A stretch of DNA of 64,000 nt from Haloarcula amylovorans (GCF_004681185.1 NZ_SRIF01000001.1:248001-312000), one strand, 5' to 3'; shown: positions 1 to 9,222, numbered from the stretch's first letter. Translations and numbers: made by a program. Notes: a model not told the origin generated them from the letters alone.

Positions 1-1
1 G

Positions 2-2290
2 CGGGTCGGCGGCAAGGCAGCGTCCCTCGGCGAACTGACCGCGGCGGGCCTCCCGGTCCCCTCGGCGTTCGTCGTCACCGCCGACACGTATCGGTCGTTC
101 ATCGAGACGACCGACATCGACGAAGAACTGTTCGAAGCCGTCGACGTCGACAGCGACGACTCGGCGGCACTGGCCGAAGCGGCCGAGCATGCACAGGAAC
201 TCATCTTGGAGACCGAGGCCCCGCCCTCGGTCAAAGAGGACCTGCTGGCGGCCTACGACGAGATGGGCGACGCCGACGTGGCGGTTCGCTCCTCGGCGAC
301 CGCGGAGGACCTCCCCGATGCCTCCTTCGCCGGCCAGCAGGACACCTACCTCAACGTCTCGCGGGCCGACCTCCTCCGGCGAGTCAAGGAGTGCTGGGCG
401 TCGCTGTTCACCCAGCGGGCCATCTACTACCGCAACGAGCAGGGGTTCGACGACGCCACGGTGGATATCGCCGTCGTCGTCCAACAGATGGTCAACGCCG
501 AGAAGTCCGGTGTCATGTTCACGAGTCACCCCTCGACCGGCGCGCCGACGGCCATCCTCGAAGCCGCGTGGGGACTGGGCGAAGCCGTCGTCTCCGGGGC
601 CGTCTCGCCGGACAACTACGTGGTTGACCGCGAGAGCGAGGAGATAGACGAGGTCACCGTCGCCGACAAGAAGGTGATGTGTGTCCGCGGCGAGGACGGC
701 GAGACCGTCGAGCGCTCGGTCCCCGAGGAGAAGCGAAACGAGCGCGTGCTCTCGCCCGAGGAGATTCACCGCCTCATCGAGGTCGGCGAGCGAGTCGAGG
801 AGCACTACGGCACGCCACAGGACGTAGAGTGGGCCATCTTCGAAGACGAGGTGTATCTCCTGCAGTCCCGGCCTATCACGACCATCGACGAAGCGGTCGA
901 GGGTGAGGAAGCGGATGCAGGCGCGGCCAGCGCCGGTGAGGGCGGTAAGGCCTCGGGCGTCGCCGACGGCGGGGCGATGCAGAGCCAGACCGACGACGTG
1001 CGCCTCACCGGCATCGGGTCCAGTCCCGGGAAAGCCACCGGAGAGGTCCGCATCGTCTCGAAACTGGACAACCTCGACAAAGTCGAGGAGGGCGACATCA
1101 TCGTCACGGAGATGACGACCCCCGACATGGTGCCGGCGATGAAACGCGCGGCTGGCATCGTCACCGACCAGGGCGGGATGACGAGTCACGCGGCCATCGT
1201 CTCGCGCGAGCTGGGCGTCCCCGCAGTGGTCGGCGCGGACGACGCGAGCGAGCGACTCCGCGACGGCCAAATCGTCACCATCGACGGCGACATGGGCACC
1301 GTCGAGCAGGGGACCGAAATCGCCGAGACGGAGGAGTCGACGGCAGACGCGGAACCCGAGCCGGCGGCCGCCGAACCGTCCCAGCAACGCTCGCCGGTCA
1401 AACCGATGACCGGGACCGAGGTGAAGGTCAACGTCTCCATCCCCGAGGCGGCCGAACGCGCTGCCGCGACGGGCGCGGACGGCGTCGGCTTGCTCCGCAT
1501 CGAGCACATGATTCTCTCGACGAACAAGACGCCGGCCCGCTACGTCGAAGACCACGGCGAACGCGCCTACGTCGACGAGATCGTCGAGGGCGTCCGCAGC
1601 GTCGCCGAGGCGTTCTATCCCCGGCCGGTACGGGTACGTACACTCGACGCCCCCTCCGACGAGTTCCGGCAGTTACAGGGCGGCGAGGACGAACCCAGCG
1701 AGCACAACCCGATGCTCGGCTATCGGGGCATCCGCCGGTCGCTCGACCGCCCCGGCGAGTTCAAACTCGAACTCCGTGCGTTCGAGCGCCTCTACGAACT
1801 CGGCTACGACAACGTCGAGTTGATGCTGCCGCTCGTGACCGACGCCGAGGACGTCTTGCGGGCGAAGTCGCTGATGCAGGAGGTCGGCATCGACCCCGAG
1901 AAGCGCGACTGGGGCGTCATGGTCGAGACACCTGCGAGCGCGCTCTGCATCGAAGACCTCTGTGAGACGGGACTGGACTTCGTCTCCTTCGGGACGAACG
2001 ACCTCACGCAGTACACCCTCGCCGTCGACCGCAACAACGGCAACGTCGCCGGTCGGTTCGACGAACTCCACCCGGCCGTGTTGGACCTCATCGGGCAGGT
2101 CATCGGCACCTGCCGCGATTACGATGTGGCGACGAGCATCTGCGGACAGGCGGCCTCGAAACCCGAGATGGTCCAGTTCCTCGTCGACGAGGGCGTCACC
2201 TCCATCTCCGCGAACATCGACGCCGTGCGCGACGTCCAACACGAGGTCAAGCGCGTCGAACAGCGCCTCCTGTTAGAATCGGTACGCTGA
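2..2290 (+). CDS. ppsA: Phosphoenolpyruvate synthase, 5' end outside window
   Basis: PEP synthase (pyruvate, water dikinase) converts pyruvate and ATP to PEP, AMP and phosphate for gluconeogenesis. The reading frame is open from base 2, so the N-terminus lies upstream. The ATP-binding domain comes first (GGKAASLGEL near the start, then RSSATAEDLPDASFAGQQ). The swivelling phosphohistidine domain follows, with GGMTSHAAIV; the His codon is at 1197-1199. The PEP/pyruvate TIM barrel is last (GTNDLTQYTL, SICGQA). An acidic, Ala/Gly-rich linker (about bases 900-980) separates ATP-binding and phosphohistidine domains, and a second Glu/Ala/Pro-rich linker (1320-1390) precedes the barrel, as is usual in haloarchaea. 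It converges on the oxidoreductase downstream. Family assignment is firm. Confidence 0.95.
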   Translation, partial: RVGGKAASLGELTAAGLPVPSAFVVTADTYRSFIETTDIDEELFEAVDVDSDDSAALAEAAEHAQELILETEAPPSVKEDLLAAYDEMGDADVAVRSSATAEDLPDASFAGQQDTYLNVSRADLLRRVKECWASLFTQRAIYYRNEQGFDDATVDIAVVVQQMVNAEKSGVMFTSHPSTGAPTAILEAAWGLGEAVVSGAVSPDNYVVDRESEEIDEVTVADKKVMCVRGEDGETVERSVPEEKRNERVLSPEEIHRLIEVGERVEEHYGTPQDVEWAIFEDEVYLLQSRPITTIDEAVEGEEADAGAASAGEGGKASGVADGGAMQSQTDDVRLTGIGSSPGKATGEVRIVSKLDNLDKVEEGDIIVTEMTTPDMVPAMKRAAGIVTDQGGMTSHAAIVSRELGVPAVVGADDASERLRDGQIVTIDGDMGTVEQGTEIAETEESTADAEPEPAAAEPSQQRSPVKPMTGTEVKVNVSIPEAAERAAATGADGVGLLRIEHMILSTNKTPARYVEDHGERAYVDEIVEGVRSVAEAFYPRPVRVRTLDAPSDEFRQLQGGEDEPSEHNPMLGYRGIRRSLDRPGEFKLELRAFERLYELGYDNVELMLPLVTDAEDVLRAKSLMQEVGIDPEKRDWGVMVETPASALCIEDLCETGLDFVSFGTNDLTQYTLAVDRNNGNVAGRFDELHPAVLDLIGQVIGTCRDYDVATSICGQAASKPEMVQFLVDEGVTSISANIDAVRDVQHEVKRVEQRLLLESVR

Positions 2291-2300
2291 GAGCCGCTCC

Positions 2301-2312
2301 CCTCTTTTTTGT
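2301..2312 (+). terminator. T-rich terminator of ppsA
   Basis: A pyrimidine run with six consecutive T lies 13-20 bases after the ppsA stop, in the 30-bp gap between two convergent genes. Archaeal transcription often ends at such T tracts. This is an inference from sequence only. Confidence 0.4.
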
Positions 2313-2320
2313 CGAAGCCG

Positions 2321-3361
2321 CTACAGTTCGCTGTCCGGCACGACGACAACTTTTCCGAAGCCCTCGCGCTCCTCGATGAGCCGGTGGGCCTCGGCGATGT
2401 CGCTCATCGGGAGCGTCTCGCGGATGCGCGGCTCGAAGGTCCCGTCCCACACCAGTTCGAGCGCCTCCTCCGCTTGTCCGGGGGTAGCCATCGTCGACCC
2501 GATGACGTGCAGTTGGTTCCAGAAGATGCGGTTGAGGTCCGTCTCCGGTCTGCCGCCGGTCGTCGCTCCGCAGGTGACGACCCGGCCGCCCTTCACGAGG
2601 CTCTTGAGCGAATCTTGCCACGTCTGTGCGCCGATGTGGTCGACGACCATGTCGACGCCGCGGCCGCCGGTCAGCGACCGAATCTCGCTCGCGAAGTCGT
2701 CCACTTCGTAGTTTATCGTGTGGTCGGCCCCGAGTTCCTCGGCGTAAGTGAGCTTCTCGTCGGTGCTCGCGGTTGCGAACACCTCAGCACCGGCTTCGGC
2801 GGCCACCTGCACCGCCGCGTGCCCGACCCCGCCCGACGCTCCGAGGACGAGGGCCGACTCGCCGACCTGTAACTCGCCGCGGTCGCGGAGCATCCGCCAG
2901 GCGGTCTGGAACACGAGCGGCGCGGCGGCGGCCGTCTCCCAGTCCACCCCCTCGGGGACGGGCGCGAGGTTCGCCTCGGGAATCGCGGCAAACTCGCTGT
3001 GGACGCCGCGGACGTGTTCGCCGATGATGTGGAAGTCGGGGGCCAGCGTCTGGTCGCCCTTGCGGCTGAACTCGTCGTCGCCGCCGCTCTTGCCAGCCAG
3101 TAGCGCCACTCGGTCGCCGGGTTCGAACCGCGTGATGGCCTCGCCCACTTCCGTGACCACTCCGGCCCCGTCGCTCCCCGGGATATGTGGCATGTCGAGG
3201 TCGATACCCGGCAGGCCGCGTCGGGTGTGAATGTCGAGGTGGTTCAGCGAGGCCGCTTTGATGTCGACCAGCACCTCCTGTGGGCCACACTCCGGGTCCG
3301 GGAACTCGCCATATTCGAGTACATCTCTGTCGCCGTGGGCATCGAACTGGACTGCTTGCAT
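2321..3361 (-). CDS. MDR-family quinone oxidoreductase / alcohol dehydrogenase-like protein
   Basis: This 346-residue protein is a medium-chain dehydrogenase/reductase that uses NAD(P)H. The GroES-like N-terminal domain holds SLNHLDIHTRRG and GSDGAGVVTEVG. The Rossmann domain has the dinucleotide loop LVLGASGGVGHAAVQ near residue 170. The catalytic zinc Cys and the four-Cys structural zinc lobe of true alcohol dehydrogenases are absent, because the lobe region reads GKSGGDDEFSRKG. A zinc-independent quinone oxidoreductase-type or zeta-crystallin-like reaction is therefore more likely. The substrate cannot be told. It is a single gene, convergent with ppsA. Confidence 0.85.
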   Translation of the reverse strand: MQAVQFDAHGDRDVLEYGEFPDPECGPQEVLVDIKAASLNHLDIHTRRGLPGIDLDMPHIPGSDGAGVVTEVGEAITRFEPGDRVALLAGKSGGDDEFSRKGDQTLAPDFHIIGEHVRGVHSEFAAIPEANLAPVPEGVDWETAAAAPLVFQTAWRMLRDRGELQVGESALVLGASGGVGHAAVQVAAEAGAEVFATASTDEKLTYAEELGADHTINYEVDDFASEIRSLTGGRGVDMVVDHIGAQTWQDSLKSLVKGGRVVTCGATTGGRPETDLNRIFWNQLHVIGSTMATPGQAEEALELVWDGTFEPRIRETLPMSDIAEAHRLIEEREGFGKVVVVPDSEL

Positions 3362-3482
3362 CGTCTACTGCATCGAGACAGGACCATAACAGTCTATCGT
3401 GATGGTTTGTTGCGTGGGTCGAGTTCAGCAGCCAAGCGTCGCCCGTACACTACGCTTTTGATCGCCGATTGCTACTCCCGGT

Positions 3483-3896
3483 ATGGAACGACCCTCCGCT
3501 CCGGAGGCGAAGAGCATCAGCGAGGGAGTGTCGTACCTCCCCTTCGGCACGCTCTCGGACCTGGAACGCACCCGGGGAGTTCGGCCTCTCGCAGGGACGA
3601 ATCGTCGCGTTCCTGCTTGGCCTACGTGAGGCGGTCGTTACTGGGGAAACATCGCCTTCGTCAAACTCCACCGACCCGCCGCCGAGGTTCGCAAAGACGA
3701 CCTCGTCCACGGGCTGCTCCACGGGAGCGTCTACTTCTACTCGAACGACAAGGGGTTCGAGACGTACCGAACGATGCGGGTCGGCTCCGTCGGTGGTGCG
3801 CTCGATACAGAGCGCCAGACGGTCTTCGAGTCCATCGTCGGGCCGACTGGGTTCCGAGCGAAGGCAACGAAGAAGAGCGGCCCCTCGAACTGGTGA
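3483..3896 (+). pseudogene. Decayed small gene, internal stop
   Basis: Starting at ATG 3483 the frame encodes [19 protein letters not shown] and continues to an in-frame TGA at 3627-3629. After the stop the same frame stays open to 3896 with good haloarchaeal codon periodicity ([19 protein letters not shown] and onward). Between about 3570 and 3650 the neighbouring frame reads more like protein ([20 protein letters not shown]), which suggests a pair of compensating frameshifts as well as the stop. I do not recognise the family. A sequencing error is an alternative to decay. Confidence 0.5.
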
Positions 3897-3981
3897 GACC
3901 GAGCCGTCACCGATTCGCGGCCGGTGTGACGCTGAACCGAACAAAACGGCTAAACCGCTCGCCGCCGTGGACACCTATAGA

Positions 3982-5034
3982 ATGCTCCAGCGGGCCGAGC
4001 CACAGGATTTCGACCGCGTCCTCTCCTCGATGTGCACCGCTCCACATCCCGCAGCCCGCGAGGCGGCCGAACGGTTCCTCGCCACGAATCCCGGCGACCC
4101 CGGAACCTACGAGACCGTCGCCGAACTCGAAGCCGAGGCCGTCGAGTACCTCGGTGAGTTAACCGGTCTCACTGACCCCGCCGGATACGTCGCTTCCGGG
4201 GGGACAGAGGCGAACATACAGGCCATCCGCATCGCCCGCAACCGCGCCGACACCGACGACCCGAACGTCGTCGCGCCGGTCCACGCCCACTTCTCGTTTA
4301 CCAAGGCCGCGGACGTACTGGGCGTCGAGCTGCGCACCGCGCCCGCCGAGGACTACCGGGTGAACCCCGAAGCGATGGCACAGCTGATCGACGACGACAC
4401 CGTCTGCGTGGTCGGCGTCGCCGGGTCGACGGAGTACGGATACGTCGACCCGATTCCCGCCATCGCCAAGTTGGCCCGCGAGACCGGCGCGCTCTGTCAC
4501 GTCGACGCGGCGTGGGGCGGCTTCTACCTCCCGTTTACCGACCACGCGTGGCATTTCGGCCACGCCGACGTGGACACGATGACTATCGACCCCCACAAGG
4601 TCGGACAGGCGGCGGTCCCCGCAGGTGGCCTCCTCGCCCGCGACGAGACACTCCTGGACGAGTTAGCCGTCGAGACGCCCTACCTCGAATCGACGAGCCA
4701 ACTGACGCTTACCGGGACGCGCTCGGGGGCGGGCGTCGCCTCGGCCGTCGCCGCGATGGAGGCGCTGTGGCCCGCTGGTTACCGTGAGCAGTACGAGTGC
4801 TCAATGGACAACGCCCGCTGGCTGGCCGACCAGTTGCGCGCCCGCGGTCACGACGTGGTCGATCCCGAACTCCCCCTCGTGGCGGCGGACCTCTCGGTGC
4901 CGATGACCGACGAGTTGCGAGACCGCGGCTGGCGCGTCTCGAAGACAGGTGCCGGCGAGATGCGCGTCGTCTGTATGCCCCACGTCACGCGGTCGATGCT
5001 CCGCTCCTTTGTCGCCGATTTGGACTGGTACTGA
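3982..5034 (+). CDS. mfnA: L-aspartate/L-tyrosine decarboxylase MfnA
   Basis: This 350-residue PLP enzyme belongs to the archaeal MfnA group. In haloarchaea, which lack methanofuran, the likely job is aspartate decarboxylation to beta-alanine for coenzyme A. Visible features are [16 protein letters not shown] (PLP phosphate and substrate region), [13 protein letters not shown] with the PLP-pyridine Asp (D175), and [10 protein letters not shown] with the Schiff-base Lys (K206). The ATG at 3982 gives the standard family N-terminus. The frame is also open far upstream, but that part overlaps the decayed gene. An AT-rich stretch immediately before the ATG suggests a leaderless transcript. Confidence 0.92.
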   Translation: MLQRAEPQDFDRVLSSMCTAPHPAAREAAERFLATNPGDPGTYETVAELEAEAVEYLGELTGLTDPAGYVASGGTEANIQAIRIARNRADTDDPNVVAPVHAHFSFTKAADVLGVELRTAPAEDYRVNPEAMAQLIDDDTVCVVGVAGSTEYGYVDPIPAIAKLARETGALCHVDAAWGGFYLPFTDHAWHFGHADVDTMTIDPHKVGQAAVPAGGLLARDETLLDELAVETPYLESTSQLTLTGTRSGAGVASAVAAMEALWPAGYREQYECSMDNARWLADQLRARGHDVVDPELPLVAADLSVPMTDELRDRGWRVSKTGAGEMRVVCMPHVTRSMLRSFVADLDWY

Positions 5035-5057
5035 CCGTTGGAGAACGCGGAGAGCAT

Positions 5058-5150
5058 ACCGCGCCGAAGGCGCGGTTTCACCCACGTTTTTCAAGGAGTG
5101 GTGCCCGCAGGGCCGAAGGCCCGAGGACACCTGGCGAAGAAAAACGTGGA
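5058..5150. repeat. Nested palindromic intergenic element
   Basis: Right after mfnA there is an 8-bp stem (ACCGCGCC/GGCGCGGT, loop GAA, 5058-5076). Next come 11-bp inverted arms CCACGTTTTTC and GAAAAACGTGG that enclose an inner hairpin GGGCC-GAA-GGCCC near 5111-5123. The element could end mfnA transcription or be a small dispersed palindromic repeat. It contains no reading frame of its own that I would support. Confidence 0.55.
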
Positions 5151-5215
5151 TACCAACATTTAGGTCGCCCTACCGGGTAGGGGGGGACGTGGACCCGGTC
5201 GCTTCGCTCCCGACG

Positions 5216-5773
5216 ATGGTGGCGTTCCTCGGCGAGTGCGGTACGGCAGGCGGTGCGCTCGGCCCCTTAGAGGAAGCCGTCTGTACCGCCACGGGACCGA
5301 CGGGACTGGGCATCATCGCCATCTATTCATTTCTCATCGCGTTCATTCTCCCGCTCCCCAGCGAAGTCGTCCTCGTCCCAGCCGAGACGCTCCGGTTGGG
5401 GCTCTCGACGACGGGGAACCTCGCGGCCATCATCGTCGCCAGCGCGTTCGGCAAGGCCATCGGCAGTCTCTTCGCGTTCCACATCGGGCAGGAAGCGAAG
5501 GAGTACGGCCCGCTGGTCCAGCGAATCAAGAACTCGCGGTTCGACCTCATCGAGTGGTCCGAGAAGAAGACGATCAAGATCGCACAGGAGTACGGCTACG
5601 TTGGCCTGGCACTGGCGCTCTGCGTGCCTTTTTTCCCCGATACACTTTCGATCTACGCCTTCACCGTCCTCGAAGAGGACTACCTGCGCTTCGGCGCGGC
5701 GACGTTCGTCGGCAGTGCCGGTCGGCTCCTCGTGACGCTGGGCCTCGCGGGCGGCACGCTGGCGTTGCTGTAG
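5216..5773 (+). CDS. DedA/SNARE-associated (VTT) family membrane protein
   Basis: This is a 185-residue integral membrane protein with hydrophobic segments at about residues 30-55, 65-95, 135-155 and 160-185. The loop ILPLPSEVVLVPAETL and the later segment LCVPFFPDTLSIYAF resemble the re-entrant proline-rich loops of DedA/VTT proteins, which act in lipid or ion transport. An in-frame GTG at 5189 lies about 28 bases after a TATA-like ACATTTAG, so a leaderless start nine residues upstream is possible. Substrate is unknown. Confidence 0.7.
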   Translation: MVAFLGECGTAGGALGPLEEAVCTATGPTGLGIIAIYSFLIAFILPLPSEVVLVPAETLRLGLSTTGNLAAIIVASAFGKAIGSLFAFHIGQEAKEYGPLVQRIKNSRFDLIEWSEKKTIKIAQEYGYVGLALALCVPFFPDTLSIYAFTVLEEDYLRFGAATFVGSAGRLLVTLGLAGGTLALL

Positions 5774-5816
5774 AAAACCAACCTCCTTTTGACCCGTCGG
5801 TTGCTCACAGAGAGGT

Positions 5817-7961
5817 ATGAGCCACGACGAGTTTCCAACGGACCGTCCGGCGGTGGTGACCTGCGGGTTGCCCTACGCGAACGGCGACCTGCACGTCGGC
5901 CACCTGCGGACCTACGTGGACGGTGACGCCCTCTCACGGGCGCTACGACGCATCGGCCAACAGACCGCCTTCGTCTGTGGGTCCGACATGCACGGGACGC
6001 CCGTCGCCGTCAACGCCGCCGAGGAAGGCGTCGAACCGCGCGAGTTCGCCCTGCGCTATCACGAGGCGTACGCCGAGACGTTCCCGCAGTTCAACGTCGA
6101 GTTCGACAACTACGGCCACACCGACGACGAGACGAACACCGAACTCACACAGGAGTTCGTCCGCTCGTGGGTCGAAAACGACCACGTCTTCGAGAAGGAG
6201 ATCGAGGTCGCGTGGGACACCGAGCAGGACCAACCGCTCCCTGACCGCTTCGTCGAGGGGACCTGTCCCTACTGCGGCGAGCAGGCCCGCGGCGACGAGT
6301 GCGACGAGGGCTGTCAACGTCACCTCGAACCCGGCGAAATCGAGGACCCGGTCAGCACCATCACGGGTAACCCGGCCGAGTATCGCACTCGCGAGCACAA
6401 GTTCCTGCGCCTCTCGGACTTCCAGGAGTACCTACAGGGCTTTCTCGATCGCGTGGAGGGCACCGACAACGCGAAGAACCAGCCCCGCGAGTGGATCGAA
6501 GGCGAGCTGCAGGACCTCTGTATCACGCGGGATATGGACTGGGGCATCGATTACCCCGGTGACGAGGGTGAGACCGAGGACCTCGTGCTGTACGTCTGGG
6601 TGGACGCTCCCATCGAGTACGTCGCCTCCACGAAGCAGTACACAGAGCGCGTGGGCGCGGACACCTACGACTGGGAAGACGTCTGGAAACTCGACGGCGA
6701 GGCGCGCCACGGCACCGACTGGGACGAGTCGTGGACCGACGATGGTGGCGAGATAATCCACGTCATCGGCCGCGACATCATCCAGCACCACGCCGTCTTC
6801 TGGCCGTCGATGCTGCGCGGCGCGGGCTACAACGAACCCCGTTCGATTCTCGCCACCGGGTTCGTCGGCATCGACGGGAACGCGCTCTCGACATCGCGCA
6901 ACCGCGCGGTGTGGGCCGACGAGTACCTCGATGCAGGCTTCCACCCCGACCTGTTTCGCTACTACATCGCCACCGGCGCGGGCTTAGAGACCGACGTGGA
7001 CTTCTCCTGGGACCGCTTCCAGGAGCGGGTCAACGGCGAACTCGTGGGCAACGTCGGCAATTTCATCTACCGGTCGTTGTTGTTCGCCGAGCGCAACTAC
7101 GGCGGGACGCCCGAGGCGGACGTCAGCGACGACGTGCGCGAACGTATCGAGGAGTCACTCGACGAGTTCGAGGAAGCGGTACGGGCGTACGACGTCCGCA
7201 CGCTGGCGGAGGTCGCCACGGACCTCTCGAACTACGGCAACGAGTACATCCAGCGCAACGAGCCGTGGAACCTCGTCGACGACGACCCCGACCGCGCGGA
7301 GCAGGTCATTCGCGACTGCGTGCAACTGGCGAAGGCCGTCGCCGTCGTGATGCAACCCGTCTTGCCCGGCAAGGCAGAGCGCCTGTGGGGCCAACTCAGC
7401 GAGGAGGGCTCCGTCGCAGACGTATCGCTCGACACCGCGCTTGAAGCGCCGCCCGCGTCCTTCGAGGAACCTGAAGAACTGTTCACACAGGTTGAGGACG
7501 ACCACATCGAGGACCTCAACGAAGAGCTACAGGAGCGAATCGAGGAGGCGAGCGAAGAGAGCGAGGACGGTAACGAGGAAGCTGCCGACGCGGACGACGA
7601 CGACGACGAAGCCGCGACCGCCGACCTCGAACCGCTGGTCGAGGAGCGCATCGGCTTCGAGGACTTCGAGGGCATCGACATGCGCGTCGGCGAAATCGTC
7701 TCGGCGGAGCCGGTCCCCGACGCGGACAAGCTCCTTCGCCTCGAAGTGGACATCGGCCACGAGGTCCGGCAGGTCGTCGCCGGCCTCGCCCAACTCCACG
7801 AGATAGACGACCTGCCCGGCACGCGCGTCATCCTGCTCGCCAACATGGAGAAAGCCGATTTGTTCGGCATCGAGTCGAACGGGATGGTGCTGGCCGCTGG
7901 TGACGAAGCGGACCTGCTGACCACCCACGAGGACGCCCCGCTGGGAACGCGAGTGCAGTAG
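5817..7961 (+). CDS. metG: Methionyl-tRNA synthetase
   Basis: This 714-residue class I synthetase charges tRNA-Met. It shows LPYANGDLHVGHL (HIGH motif), a zinc knuckle CPYCGEQARGDECDEGC, and GNALSTSRNRAVW at the KMSKS position (variant STSRN, as in other archaeal MetRS). The anticodon-binding helical domain follows. An acidic linker of about 60 residues (7520-7640) leads to a C-terminal EMAPII-like OB fold (IDMRVGEIVSAEPVPDADKL) that binds tRNA. GAGAGGT just before the ATG fits a ribosome-binding site. Length and domain order are complete. Confidence 0.97.
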   Translation: MSHDEFPTDRPAVVTCGLPYANGDLHVGHLRTYVDGDALSRALRRIGQQTAFVCGSDMHGTPVAVNAAEEGVEPREFALRYHEAYAETFPQFNVEFDNYGHTDDETNTELTQEFVRSWVENDHVFEKEIEVAWDTEQDQPLPDRFVEGTCPYCGEQARGDECDEGCQRHLEPGEIEDPVSTITGNPAEYRTREHKFLRLSDFQEYLQGFLDRVEGTDNAKNQPREWIEGELQDLCITRDMDWGIDYPGDEGETEDLVLYVWVDAPIEYVASTKQYTERVGADTYDWEDVWKLDGEARHGTDWDESWTDDGGEIIHVIGRDIIQHHAVFWPSMLRGAGYNEPRSILATGFVGIDGNALSTSRNRAVWADEYLDAGFHPDLFRYYIATGAGLETDVDFSWDRFQERVNGELVGNVGNFIYRSLLFAERNYGGTPEADVSDDVRERIEESLDEFEEAVRAYDVRTLAEVATDLSNYGNEYIQRNEPWNLVDDDPDRAEQVIRDCVQLAKAVAVVMQPVLPGKAERLWGQLSEEGSVADVSLDTALEAPPASFEEPEELFTQVEDDHIEDLNEELQERIEEASEESEDGNEEAADADDDDDEAATADLEPLVEERIGFEDFEGIDMRVGEIVSAEPVPDADKLLRLEVDIGHEVRQVVAGLAQLHEIDDLPGTRVILLANMEKADLFGIESNGMVLAAGDEADLLTTHEDAPLGTRVQ

Positions 7962-8009
7962 GGCAGCCAGCCACGGCGTGTGGCCTGCACCGCTGCTCGA
8001 AACCTCTCG

Positions 8010-8040
8010 CTCACTCTCTGCTAGTCCAGCGGAGAGTGAG
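8010..8040. terminator. Inverted repeat after metG
   Basis: CTCACTCTC and GAGAGTGAG form a 9-bp stem around a 13-base loop, about 50 bases after the metG stop. A partly similar copy of the arms follows at 8069-8098. A transcription-end or RNA-stabilising hairpin is plausible but unproven. Confidence 0.35.
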
Positions 8041-8118
8041 ACGAAAGACAGCCTGTCTGAAACGGACGAACTCACTCTCTTCTGCGAACGGAGAGATGAC
8101 TACAAGCGAAGGGATCGT

Positions 8119-8280
8119 CTATTCTTCCTCGCTCTCACTACTCGCCGATACTGAGTCGCTCTTGATGTGAAGGTACTGGAGTGCCTCGCGGATGTTGTAA
8201 TCTTTCGAGGCTATGTCGTCGGCGTTCAGCGCCGTCTCCAGCCGGTCGATTGCCACCTCGCGTCCACTGCCGGCAGTCAC
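8119..8280 (-). CDS. Small hypothetical protein (53 aa)
   Basis: A GTG-started frame encodes a 53-residue acidic protein with a regular helical core (VAIDRLETALNADDIASKDY, then NIREALQYLHIKSDSV) and a Ser/Glu-rich tail. Codon third positions are GC-rich, as in the neighbouring real genes. An in-frame stop lies three codons before the GTG. The start overlaps the stop of the upstream 44-residue frame by the GTGA arrangement, typical of translational coupling. No function is assigned. Confidence 0.55.
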   Translation of the reverse strand: MTAGSGREVAIDRLETALNADDIASKDYNIREALQYLHIKSDSVSASSESEEE

Positions 8281-8411
8281 GCGCGATCACCGCTGACTCC
8301 ACCGCTGAACTCCCACGTCCGTTCGATGGCCGATTGGCGGTGACGGAGTGCGGTGGCGATACGCCCGTTACAGTCGAAGAAGGCGTCAGCCGGTACGTTG
8401 CAGTCGTTCAT
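8277..8411 (-). CDS. Small hypothetical protein (44 aa)
   Basis: This 44-residue frame starts with ATG at 8411 (MNDCNVPADAFFDCNGRIAT) and ends by overlapping the start codon of the 53-residue gene. Codon use looks like a haloarchaeal gene. The sequence has two Cys and a basic middle (RHRQSAIERTWEF). I do not recognise it. Support comes only from codon use and from the overlap with the next frame, so it could be chance. Confidence 0.4.
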   Translation of the reverse strand: MNDCNVPADAFFDCNGRIATALRHRQSAIERTWEFSGGVSGDRA

Positions 8412-8542
8412 CGTAGAGAGTCGGCGTCACTCGGTTGTTCCGTCTCATATACGGTTGGCCTCCTGTGCATCAACGGAGCAAACGTGCATCAATTACGACG
8501 CTCACACGTACCGTTGTTCAAATACCCGCGGCCCGGTAGCAA

Positions 8543-9202
8543 CTACTCGGTTTCGGGTTCGGAAACGATCAGCCCGGACTGAATCATCGTCTCACAGCCC
8601 CGTCGAATCCGCTGTGAGGCCGCATTGGCCGAGATATCCAACGCTTCGCCGACCTCTTGGACGGAGGCTGTACGTGGAATCGTGAAATACCCTTCCTGAA
8701 CTGCCGCTACGAGCGCCTCGTGCTGTTCCGCCGTCAGACCGAACTCGCGGTGGCGCGGTTCGGACGGCGAAGCGAGGTGCGTCACTTCGAACTCGTGGCC
8801 GGTGTCTTGGAAATGGCGTTGGAACGACGAGACCATGCCTTCGTCGGCGAATCGCAATCGGAGGTGCCACTGGTCGTCACGCGCCGTCGCTTCCGTAATC
8901 GCCGCGTGGTGGTCTATCATGTCGTGAACGAGTTCCTGGAAGTCCTCGCTCCACTCGAGTCGGTACAGTACCACGTCGTCCGCCTCGTCCACGAGGTCGG
9001 CTGAAGTGACCGTCGGATCGCCTTCGAGCGCCTGCGAGAAACGCTCGAAATTACCGCCTCTCGCCCAGAGAAACGGGAAGACTTCCCGCGGACTGTGTGA
9101 TGCCAGACGGTCGGACTCGATAGTCATCTCCGGGGCCGTTGCCAGCGCCTCTTCCAGCGCGAACGCGGCGGTGGGAATCGTAAACTCACCAACGACGCTC
9201 AT
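8543..9202 (-). CDS. Bacterio-opsin activator-type HTH_10 regulator
   Basis: This 219-residue protein has the haloarchaeal two-part regulator layout. The N-terminal 150 residues form the bat-associated ligand-sensing region. The C-terminal HTH_10 domain begins near residue 158 (LTAEQHEALVAAVQEGYFTI) and continues with VGEALDISANAASQRIRRG. It should bind DNA and switch genes in response to an unknown signal. A perfect 7-bp inverted repeat lies two bases upstream of the start codon, which suggests self-regulation. It stands downstream of the MoxR/VWA operon on the same strand, with a 100-bp gap. Confidence 0.85.
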   Translation of the reverse strand: MSVVGEFTIPTAAFALEEALATAPEMTIESDRLASHSPREVFPFLWARGGNFERFSQALEGDPTVTSADLVDEADDVVLYRLEWSEDFQELVHDMIDHHAAITEATARDDQWHLRLRFADEGMVSSFQRHFQDTGHEFEVTHLASPSEPRHREFGLTAEQHEALVAAVQEGYFTIPRTASVQEVGEALDISANAASQRIRRGCETMIQSGLIVSEPETE

Positions 9203-9203
9203 A

Positions 9204-9222
9204 CATCGTCTGGACGACGATG
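9204..9222. promoter_or_regulatory. Palindrome at the HTH_10 gene start
   Basis: CATCGTC and GACGATG form perfect 7-bp arms around TGGAC, immediately upstream of the regulator's start at 9202. The position fits an operator or a 5'-leader hairpin. Autoregulation is an inference. Confidence 0.4.
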
